Source: JBARRO01 sp049644265 (GTDB taxonomy: Bacteria > Bacteroidota > Ignavibacteria > UBA10030). From it: a DNA stretch of 43,292 nt. The DNA lies in contig JBARRO010000065.1 in the NCBI GenBank assembly GCA_049644265.1, forward strand, positions 1 to 43,292. The letters are read 5' to 3'. Positions 8,101 through 20,100 of the stretch are shown piece by piece. The position numbers were made by a program, and so were the translations under genes. Numbering within the stretch: the stretch's first letter is position 1; every line of letters begins with the position of its first letter. The notes under the pieces are model-generated. The model was not told where the DNA came from, ran no database searches, and saw nothing but the letters and a program-made list of their open reading frames with translations.

Positions 8101-11100
8101 ATGGCACATACACGGCGGACTTTGTTGGCACAACCGTCGGTACCGCACGCACTGTCTCTGCAACTGTCAACGGGAACAACCTCGTCTCAACTCTGCCAAC
8201 CATTACCGTGACGACCGGACGGCCGACTGTCACCAGTCTCAGTGCAGACACCGGCGCGCCGGGAACCAGCATAACGATCACGGGTACCAATTTCGGCGCA
8301 ACCGTTCCGGAGAATGTCGTGTTCTTCGGCATGAATCCCGCGGTTGTGAGTGCGGCCTCAACAACTTCTCTCACCGTGGTCGTGGCATCAGGCTCAACGT
8401 ATGGCGCTATCTCCGTGTTGAATCTCACTTCGGGACTGACCGGCGTCTCCGCCCATCCGTTCCAGTCAACTTTTAACGCCGGTGGCTATGTCGATCAGAC
8501 CGTCGTGACGGCGCGAATCAATGTTCCATCCGCATTCCCGACAAACGGCCTGGCCATTGGCGACCTGGACGGAGACGGAAAACCGGATGTTGTCGCAACG
8601 AGCAAGAACGCCCAAACCATCAGCTTCTTCAGGAATACAGGAAGCCCTGGGTCACCAACCTTCGCCCCGGCTGTGACGCTTGGCGCAGGGAGCCAGGCAG
8701 AAAGCATTCAGCTTGCTGATTTCGACGGGGACGGAAAACCCGATGTCATGATCACGAACGCGGGGAATCCCAACCTGTCGGGCTTCCACAACCTGAGCAC
8801 TCCCGGCACGATTTCGTTTGCAGGCCTTCAGTCGTTTCCTCTCCGGACTGATTTTATCGGGGGCGGGGCTTCACACAGCGTGAGTAGCCTTGTTGCCGCG
8901 GATTTTAACGGAGACGGAAAGATCGACGTTGCCACGGTTGATAATGGCAATGCACTTGCCATTATTCTCCTCAACCGAAGCGTACCGGGTTTGATGTCCT
9001 TCTCATCCAATCGCAATTTCGCCACCGGAGGCGGAGCCAAATCGATTGCCGCTGCAGACCTTGATGGTGACGGCCGTCCGGAATTGATCGTCAGTTACGA
9101 CACCCCGGGACGCATCGGATACTATCCCAACCTCTCGGTGACCGGAACACTCACGCTCGGCGCGCGGACCGAAGTCGCCACCGGCTCGCTCTCGTACGGT
9201 ATCTCTGTCGGAGACCTCGACGGTGACGGGAAACCAGAGGTTGTCGTGTCAAATCGCTCCGGGTCCGTGGGGATTCTTCGCAATACAAGCTCTCCCGGCG
9301 CAATCTCGTTTGCGGCAAAGCAGGAATTCGCGACAGCGGACGGAGCATCGGCATCGGCCATCGGCGATTTCGACGATGACGGCAAGCCGGATCTTGCAGT
9401 CGCTGCCGACAACGCATGGGAGATTTCACTTCTGAAAAACTCGAGCACCCCGGGAACCGTTACATTCTCCCCGCATCAGGATTTTGTTGTCGGATCGTCT
9501 GTCGGTATGATCCTTCTCTCGGACCTGGACGGCGACGGCAAACCCGATGTCGGAATCTCGACCCCGACGACGAATACGTTCTCCTTGTTTCGCAACACGG
9601 TCGCCTTGTATTCACCGGGACAGTCTTTTGTATCACTCTCGGCGGATTCCGTGAACTCCGGGTCATCCATCACGGCCACGGTTCACCTGAAGAACCTCGA
9701 CGGATCGAATCTCTCTCTTGCGGGCCAGACTATCGTGTTTTCTCTGAAGGGGAATGGAACTAGCACAGGAACGTTCGGATCCGTCACCGACAATAACGAT
9801 GGAACCTACTCCGCAGGGTTCACCGGCGCACTTGTGGGAACAGCAAACAGCATCAGCGCTACTATCAACGGAACAGTGCTGAGTTCAGTCCTACCGACCA
9901 TCCGCGTCAAGGCCGGGCCGTATTCCGCCAATACCTCCGTCATTCTGACTCCGGCTTCCTTTGCCGTCGTTCAATCGGCGTCTTCCTTTGTTGTTACGGT
10001 GCGCGCAAAAGATGCGTTGGGAAACAACCATATCAGCGGGGGACTCAACCTTACCTTCTACCGGAAAGGGACGGGGACGTCCACGTTGAGCTTTGGCAGC
10101 ACAACGGATAACGGAGACGGTACGTATTCCGTAACGGCTACGGGAGTTATTGCAGGCACAACCGATTCACTCGGTGCCATCATCAACGGCGACACCCTGA
10201 AGACCCGTAGAGTTCCTTTCGTGGTTCTGCACGGACCCATTTCCGCGACGCACTCCATCCTGACTGTCACCCCGGACACGATTCAGGCCGGGACCAATGC
10301 CTCAATCAACCTCTCCGCAAGGGACGTCAATGACAACCTCGTCACCTCTGCTGAAGATGCAGTCTATCTTGCTCTCGGGAGCGGGACGAGTTTTGGTACG
10401 ATCAGCAGTTCCAACTATGGCTACGCAGGGTACTACGGGAACGGCAACTACCGGGAGGATTTGTACGGCAGAACGGCAGGCTCGCCAACCGTTATCACCG
10501 CAACAATCAACGGCACGCCGCTTGCCACAACCTTGCCGACCGTGACCGTGATTTCAGGGCAGGTGTCAACGAGCCAGTCCTGGATCGACGTCGCGTCCTT
10601 CCTCGTTTCCTCGGGCGGAACAACCACGGTGACGCTCAACGCGAGGGATATCTACTTCAACCCGCATACCCAGGGAAGCCTCACAGTGGATTTCTCTCTC
10701 CTCGGAATTGGCAATACGACAGGAACATTCAGTCCGGCTGTCTACAGCGGCAACGGAACGTACACATCGACCTTCACGGGAGTCGTTGCCGGAACGTATC
10801 GCTATGTGGGGGCGAAGATCAATGGAAACGATGTGTCGACGTTGTTGCCGAGGATTCAGGTCGAAGCGGGTTCGACATTTTCCCCGACATTGTCAACGCT
10901 GTCGGTTCTTGATCCCGTTATTCAGTCAGGAAGGTCGACGTATATCACATTCCAGGCAAAAGATGCGGCAGGGAACAACATGTTCACCGGCGGCCTGACA
11001 GTTGGGATCACGATGGCGGGATCGGGCTCAAGCTCCGGCATTCTTGGACAAGTCTACGACCTGCAGAACGGCCAGTATCGTGCGTATTTCGAAGGAAGGG

Positions 11101-14100
11101 TCGCGGGAACACCCGATACCGTGAAGGTGAGTGTGGGCGGCGTTCCGCTGAGCATCGCGCTTCCAACTATTACCGTTGTTCCCGGCACGGTGAATCCTAG
11201 TTCATCGCAGGTTCTGGTTTCTCCTTCCGCCATCCATGCCGGAGAAGCATCAACCATCACGTTTGTAGCGAAGGACGATTACAACAATCTCCTGACCGCC
11301 GGCGGGCTCACCGTAACGTTTGGCCTTGAATCGTATCCGTGGAGCGGGTCGAGCAACGGGACATTCAGCGCCGTGACAGATCATCACGATGGAACGTACA
11401 CTTCCCAGTTTACCGGAACCGTCCCCGGATCCACGCGCGTCATCACCACAACGACGAACGTTACTCCTATTAACGCGTATCCCGGTATTACTGTGATTGG
11501 GTCTCCGATAGTCACTTCGTTCTCCCCTCTTTCGGGTCCAACAGGGACGACGGTCACGATCCAGGGATCTAATTTCAACGCCACGTCTGCATCCAACATC
11601 GTATTCTTCGGGGCGGCCAGGGGAACGGTCACGGGAGGCACTTCTTCAACTCTGACAGTGACGGTCCCCGCGGGCGCCACGTACGGGCCCATTACCATTG
11701 CCGACACCGCCAAGGGTGACGTAACAATATCTTCTTCCTTTTTCACGCCAACATTCTCGGGCGGAGATGTGTTCTCCTCCTCCTCGATGAATCCGAAAGT
11801 CGACTTAAGTCTCGGGGCAAACGCCAAATCTCTTGCGGTCGTGGACCTCGACGGTGACGGAAAAGCCGACCTCGTTGCATCGAACACCGATAACAATACC
11901 GTCGGCGTTTACCGGAATACCGGTTCGACCGGCGTGGTTTCTTTTGTCGCGCCGATGAACGTGGCTGCGGTGGCAGGGCCTCATTCGGTCATCGTCGGCG
12001 ATTTCGATACGGACGGAAAACCCGATTTGGCTTTCGTGAACTCCAACGGCTCCTCGTTCTCCATTCTCAAGAACACCAGCGTAAGCGGAACGATCTCCTT
12101 TGCCACGCGTATGGATTTCCCGACTGACGTCAGTCCCCAGGCGATTGCTACGGGTGATTTCGACGGGGATGGGAACCTCGACCTCGCGGTGGCATTTTTC
12201 ACACAGATCAAAATCTACCGGTCGACAGGATTACTCCAATTCTCTGCTTCCGATTCGCTGACAGTCGCAAACTCGCTCGGAGCGATGGTTGCCGCAGATT
12301 TCAACGGCGACGGAAGATCTGACATCGCCGCCGCATCGTTCGGTGCGGACGTACTGACTGTTTATCGCAACCAGAGTTCGCCCGGCTCAGTTTCCTTCTC
12401 GGGAGGTGTTACCTATGCAACCGGAGCATTTCCTCTCGCCATGACGGTGGGTGACCTGAACAACGATTCCAAGATGGACATCATAGTTTCCAACGCCAAC
12501 GGCAACAGCGTTTCATTCTTTGCGAATACGTCCTCAGGCGGTAATGTATCTTTTGTAGCAAAGGTCGATGTAAACACACCCGGTGGTCCGCTGGGAATGA
12601 GTGTCGGCGATATGAACGGGGACGGAAAAGCAGACCTCGCCGTCGCGAGCAGTTCTGGCAACTCGGTGTCTGTGCTTCTCAACCTCGGAGGTGCATCGCT
12701 GAACCTCGCTCCGCCCGCGACGTTTTCAACGGGGTCCGGCTCTTCTGCCGTGGTCATCGATGATTTCGATATCGACGGACGGTTCGACCTCGCCGTCACA
12801 AACCGGACGGCCGGAACACTCTCGGTCCTTCGGAGCCGCATTGACCAGTTCTCCCTCACCCGATCCACGGTTTCCCTTTCAGGCTCCACCGTAAGCTCGG
12901 GCGGGACAATCACGGCCACGCTTCAGGCAAAAGATGTGAACGGCAACAACGTGACCTCGGGCGGAGCGACAGTTGCGTTCTTTATGACAGGCGCAGGATC
13001 GAGCACGGTCTCGTTCGGTTCCGTGACAGACAATAATAACGGGACCTATTCCGCAACCGTCACCGGTCAGGTCAAGGGGACTCCGAAAAGTATCGGCGCT
13101 TCGGTCAACGGCGCCATCGTCACATCGCTCCTGCCCACCGTCGAGGTAACGGCCGGACTTGCAGTCGCAGCGACTTCCGAGGTCTCTGTGTCTTCCAATG
13201 TCGGGCTCGGCGAGACGGGGACAATCTATCTCTTCGCCAAAGACCCTCTCGGTAACAGCGTCACGGTCGGCGGCGCAACGGTCGTGTTTTCGCTCACCGG
13301 GGGAGGCACAAGTTCGGGGACGATCGGTTCCGTGACGGATAACGGTAACGGGACATATTCCGCCACATTCCTCGGCACAACCGCCGGAACACCGCGCACG
13401 GTCTCAGCAACGCTCAATGGAGTCACCGTCGGAACGGCACTCCCGACAGTAACCGTCGTTGTAAATCCTCCCACCATCTCGTCTTTTACACCGACAAGCG
13501 GGAGGTCCGGAACACCCGTCGTGATTACCGGAACGGGATTCAATCCCACACTCGCTTCCAACAATGTGTTCTTCGGACCCGCCAAAGGAACGGCCATCGG
13601 CGTCACATCGACAACGCTGACAGCTTCGGTCCCCGTGGGAGCGATCTATGGTCCCGTCACGCTGAACACCAACGGGTACGTTACGCAGTCGAAGGGATTC
13701 TTCCTGAAACCGTTCTTCAGCGCCACTGGCACGGCAGTCTTTGATTCCGTTCTGGGGGTCGGCGTGGGAAACACACCACGGTACGTCGCGACAGCCGACT
13801 TCAATAACGACGGGAAAATTGATTTCGCCACGTCGAACAACGCAAGCAACGACGTGAGCATCAGGCTTGGTGTTGGTAACGGGACGTTTACATCGGCGGC
13901 ATCGGTTGGAGTCGGAGTTGCTCCGCAGGGAATTATCGCAGCGGACCTCAACGGAGACGGGAATGTGGATTTCGCCGTGGCAAACCTTGGAAGCAGCAGT
14001 GTTTCTATCGCTTTTGGAAACGGTAATGGGACGTTTGCATCGCCGTTCAGCGTGGGTGGTGTGGGAACGTATCCCTGCGGTCTGGCAGTGGGAGATTTGA

Positions 14101-17100
14101 CAAACGACGGAAGATTGGATCTCGCAGTGACCAACCTGATCTTCGACGACGAAGTGCGCGTCATACAGAATTTTGGGGGAAGCTCATTTGCAGTCATCGG
14201 AGGATTGGGGACGGGTGCGGCACCCCAGGGCGTTGCCATGGCCGATTTCAATAACGACGGAAACCTCGACGTCATCGTCGCAAACAATAATGGCCTTAAT
14301 GTGACAGTGGGATTGGGCAATGGAAGCGGTGGATTCTCGAGCGGATCGACGTTCTCTCCGGGGGGCGGACGTGTCGGTGTCGGCGACTTTAACGCCGATG
14401 GGAACATGGACTTTGCAATCACGAACAGTTCGACGTTGGACGTGTACCTTGGCAACGGCAACGGGACGTTTGCATCGCCGTCTCCAACCAGTTTCGGATC
14501 GAACCTGGAACACGTTGTCCCCGGCGATTATAACGGCGACGGAAAACTCGACATTGCCGTTGTCAATACGGACGGGACCATCAGAATCATGCCCGGGAAT
14601 GGGAACGGCACTTTTGCATCGGCTCAGTCTTTCAACGCGGGAGGTGGTCCGCAAGGGCTCGCGGCGGCCGACTTCAACGGCGACGGAAGGCCAGACCTTG
14701 TGGTCACAAATTCCGGAAGCTCTGCGGTAAACGTTCTTCCCAATAAAACCGCTGCACCCGCCGTGTTCCTTAAGGTACCGTCTTCACTTTCGTTCGGAAC
14801 GATTGCTGTTAACGGGACAAAGCAGGACTCCGTCACCGTCTTCAACAACGGTGTCTCGTCCATGACGATTTCCTCTGTGACTTCAAACAGCGCCGAGTTT
14901 ACAATCTCACCGACCAGTGCAACGGTCGGAGTTGGTTCTTCACAGCTCTTCCTCGTCTCTCACACACCCACCTCGACAGGGGCAAAGTCTGCGAAGATTG
15001 TGTTCACGCATAATCAGGTCGGATCGCCCGATACGTTGCAAGTGAGCAGCACGGCCGCATATTTGCCACCGGTGATCACCTCGTTCTCACCAAAGTTCGG
15101 GACGGCGGGAAGCTCCATAACCATTCAGGGCCTGAACTTCCATCCGACACCATCAAGTAATTTGGTGTACGTCGGTGGCGTGAAGGCGAGCGTTGCCACG
15201 GCGTCCTACTCTCAGCTGACAATAACGGTGCCTGCTGGTGTTTCCTACGGACGCATTGCCGTGACCGCGAACAGCCTCACCGGCATGTCGGCAGATTATT
15301 TTGCAAAGAAGTTTGTCTCCCCGGGCGGCAGTGCAAGCTTCGCATCTGCGACGGCCATTCAGACCGGCCTTTCCACGTCCATGTCCTCGTCTCCGGGAGA
15401 TTTCAACGGAGACGGGAATCTCGATCTGGTTGTGGGAGGAAGTACCGACTCATCGATTTCAGTAATCCTTGGAAACGGGAATGGTACATTCGGAGCCCCG
15501 ACGATCCTCAAGACAACAGGATACCTTGGCAAGGTCCTTGCGGTCGATATCGATGCGGACAACAAGGTCGATATCCTCGCGCTGACCGGCAACAATCTCG
15601 TCGTCTATCGCGGCAACGGAAACGGCACATTTGCCTCACCGCTCTATACCGGTGGGGGAAGCTCTCCCCTGGGGCTCGCCGTCGGGGAGTTCAACGGGGA
15701 TGGAAAACTCGACGTCGCGGTGACTTCCTACGGAACCGATCAGGTGATCATGCTTCCCGGAGTCGGTAACGGCACGTTTGGCGCAGGAACGGCATTCACA
15801 TTCTTCTATCCCCGCAACGTCGCCGTCACGGATTTCAACAGAGATGGAAAAGCCGACCTTGTGATAACACAGGATTATCCGAGCGTAAGTGTTGGCATCA
15901 ACCGGGGCAACGGCGACGGCACCTTTGCATCGACGGATTTCTTCTCCGTGACTCAGGGAGCAAGCAATGGTCTCGTCGTGGGCGATTTTGACAACGACGG
16001 GAACATCGATGTTGCTGTGCAGGATTTCTCTTCGACAATATCGGTTCGACGCGGTCTGGGCGATGGGACCCTTGATTACGCCAGCGCCGCCTCGATTCCG
16101 AACTCGACCAGGGGGTTAACCGTGGGGGATTTCAACGGCGACGGAATTCTGGACCTTGTGAGCGTCTCGGACGTGTTCTCCGGAGCTCCCGTTTCCTTGT
16201 TCCTCGGGAATGGCAATGCGACGTTTCAATCCGCAGTTTCGCTCGGCAATGTTTCGGGCGGGCAGGACGTTGCGGTGGGAGACTTTAACAACGACGGCCA
16301 GTCCGATATTGTCTCCGCCAATTTCTTCGGTTCGGGCGGAACGAGTGTTTCGCTCTTCGTAAACAATCTGGCTTTCCCTGCCACTGCACCGGTTCTTACT
16401 ACGCCGGCGAACGGTGCGACGGGCAGGCCCACATCAGTATCACTCAACTGGAACGCCGTTTCCGGCGCGCTCTGGTACCGCGTCGAAGTCGCGGCCGATC
16501 CGGATTTCCTCTCTTCTGTTGTTGTCTTCACGGATAACGTTGCAGCCACAACGTATTCCGTCTCCGGTTTGGCAAACGGCACAACCTATTACTGGCGGAT
16601 TACACCGCACGGCTCGAGTGCGTTTGGAACTCCGTCGGTCCGTTCGTTCACGACTGCCATTGCGGTCCCAACCTTGTCCTCGCTCGGGGCGGGAAGTGCG
16701 CTTCTCTTCGACGGCACAAACAACTACGTCAGCATTCCTGATCAGCCATCGCTGCGCATAACCGACAGCCTGACATTGGAAGCGTGGGTCTACCCGACGC
16801 GGAACGGCAACACGACCATTATCGACAAGGGGAATTACGGATTCCTGTTTGAAATACGTCCAAACGGGCAAACGGGGCTTGGACTCTATAATAATTCAAC
16901 CTGGATTTACAGCGCCGACACCATCCCCCTTAATCAATGGTCTCACGTCGCCCTTGTTTTTCAAACAGGAACAAACGGTGTGCGGTTTTACAAGAACGGG
17001 ATTCTCCTGAGCCAGCATACCGCTGCTGGACCTCTCGTGACCAACTCCGGCGAAGTGAATATCGGCCGGCAGGAGCCGGGGAACTGCAACTGCAATTTGT

Positions 17101-20100
17101 TTGAGGGAAGGATGGACGAGGTTCGGATCTGGCATGCCGTCAGGTCTCAGGCGGAGATTCAATCGTCCATGGGCCTTCTGACGGGCACGGAACCAGGCCT
17201 GGTTGCCTATTACCATATGGATAACGGAACAGGAGCCACGTCCACGGACGTGACCGGAAACGGACACGACGGAACATTGATGAATGGGACACAATGGACA
17301 CTTTCCGACGCGCCTATCACCATACCTCAGGCCACAACGGTGACGTTCAAATGGAATCCTGTGCCGCTGGCGGATTCGTACGGACTCCAGGTCTCAACGA
17401 GCAACTCGTTCACGACAACAATCGTAAATCAAAAGAACATTGGCACAACATCCTATCTGCTCAGCGGCCTCTCCATCAACACCACGTACTACTGGCATGT
17501 GAACGCTGCCCGAAGCGGCGATACGTCGGCCTATTCATCAACGAGCAATTTCTTCACGATACCTCAAGCCCCATCGCTCGCGCCCGCGCTTTCATCGCCG
17601 GCAAACAATGCCGTAAACCAGGCAATCGATGTTACCCTCAACTGGGGAACTAGTTCGGGAGCTACGGCGTACTGGCTCCAGGTATCAACCGACAGCACCT
17701 TTGCGTCGACAATTATTGACGAGGGTGGATTGATTTCAACCTCGAGGCAAATGTCCGGACTCTTGTCGAACACGAAGTACTACTGGCGTGTGCGGGGAGT
17801 AAACGCGGGAGGCGTTGGTCCCTACTCGGCATTCCGCGCATACACGACGCTTCCTGCAGTGCCCGCAACTCCTTCGCTAAGCGCTCCCCTTGCCGGGGCA
17901 ACCAATCAGCCGACGGCATTAAGCCTTACGTGGAACACCGCGACAGGCGCTTCGCTCTATCGTGTCCAGCTTTCGACGGATAGCCTGTTCGGTTCAACCG
18001 TGATCGACAGAGATTCGCTCGGCTCAACAACGACCGCCGTTACCTCGCTGCTGAACAATACGCGGTACTATTGGAGAGCCCGGGGAATTAACTTCACCGG
18101 TGTCGGATCGTATTCATCCATACGTCAGTTCACCACGCTGCCAATCGCTCCGCTTGCGCCGGTGCTCGCCGCACCCGTCAACGGATCGGTAAACCAGCCT
18201 CTCACACCGACCTTGAGCTGGCATGTCACCATTGGTGCGGAACTCTACTCGCTTCAGGTGTCGACCGATTCAACGTTTGGGTCAACACTCCTCAACGCGT
18301 CGGCCGTACCGGACACGATGTTTTCAGCACAGGGTCTTGCATCCAACACAAAATACTACTGGCGGGTTGGCGCGAGCAATGCCGGTGGCGCAAGTCCATT
18401 TTCGTCCGGATGGTTTTTCACGACCATCGATCAGCTTCCCGTTGCGCCACTGGTCTCGCTCCCCGCGGACGGAGCCGTGAACCAGGCGACCAACGCGGTT
18501 TTGAAGTGGAAGCCCGTTTCCGGTGCGACGAGCTACAGAGTTGAGCTGACGAACGACAATACGTTCCAGGTCGCCCTGATCGACTCGGCGGGAATCACCG
18601 ACACTACCTTCGCTCCTCCGGGCTTATCTACAAATAGTACCTATTACTGGCGTGTCCGTGCAACAGCAAGCAGTGGGACCGGACCGACCTCAACGATCCG
18701 CTCATTCACGACGCTTCCGCCAATCCCTTCAGCTTCTGTACTTCTCCTTCCGGCGAACGCAGGAATCAACCAGCCGCTGACGGTGCAGCTCAAGTGGAAC
18801 ATCGTTGGGTTCACTGCAACATACCGGCTTTTGCTTTCCGCTGACAGTACGTTTTCCACGAGTCTGGTGAATCAGAGCGGAATCACGGACACAACATATA
18901 CAACGAGCGGACTTGCTTCGGGGACGAAGTATTTCTGGAAGGTGAGTGCAACGAACGTCGCGGGAACAGGCGTTTTCTCGAACGTCGGGAATTTCACAAC
19001 TTTGCCGCCACTTCCGGGAATTGTAGCCCTCAGCTCCCCCGCCGACTCGAGCATCGATCAGGCGACATCGCCGACGCTGATATGGATCTCGCTTGCTGGT
19101 ACGGACTCGTACCGGGTGCAGGTCTCCGCCGATTCATCATTCGGAACCACCTTGACCGATCAATCCGGTATCGTGGGAACGTCTCTGCCGGTTGCCGGAT
19201 TGACCACCGGAACGACCTACTACTGGCGCGTGCTTGCCACGAACGTGACGGGATCCGGTTCCTATTCGCTCGCCAGGAGGTTCGCAACGATTCCCGCAGC
19301 ACCATCGGTCCCAACATTGGCAGCCCCGTTGAACGGTGCGTTCGACCAGCTTCTTGCTCCGACGCTGAGCTGGAATGCCTCACCCGGCGCAATTTCGTAT
19401 CGCTTGCAGGTATCGACCGACAGCTTGTTCTCCACAACGCAGTATGACCAAAGCGGCATCCTGATAACTTCTCAGGGAATCTCGGGTCTTTCGACAAGCA
19501 CGGTGTACTATTGGCGCGTCGGAGCCACCAATCCTGGTGGAACAAGCACCTTCTCTTCCTTGAATCACTTGACAACCATTCCACCCATTCCCGCTGTCCC
19601 GAGCCCTGCATCTCCTCTCGACGCAGCTTCAAACCAAACGAGAAATCTCACACTGAGTTGGAATGCAGCCATCGGGGCGACATCCTACCGCATCCAGGTA
19701 TCGACCGACAGCACATTCGCAATCGTCACAGCAGATGCCGACACGATTTCGACAACACAGTATGCGGCGTCGAACCTCGCTGCCAGCACGACGTACTACT
19801 GGAGGGTGAGATCGACAAATTCCGGCGGCTCAAGCGCGTTCTCATCGTTCCACCGGTTCTCGACCGTTCCACCCATTCCTGTGACCCCCACGCTCACGTC
19901 GCCGACGAACTCCGCGCCCAATCAGCCGACCAGTCTGTTGCTGACATGGAATTCTTCGGCCGGTGCATTGAGCTACCGTCTGCAAGTCTCGACGGATATC
20001 AACTTCTCTTCACTGCTCATCGACACAAGCGGCCTGACTTCGACCCAGTTCGTCCTGGCAGGACTTCCCGAAGACTCGACGTACTACTGGCACGTCAGCG

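Noticed and set aside
13646..14461. Long minus-strand frames inside the giant gene, such as this 271-codon one
   Set aside because: They are antisense to repeats with strong RNY codon use and translate to low-complexity Pro/Ser/Leu sequence without domains.
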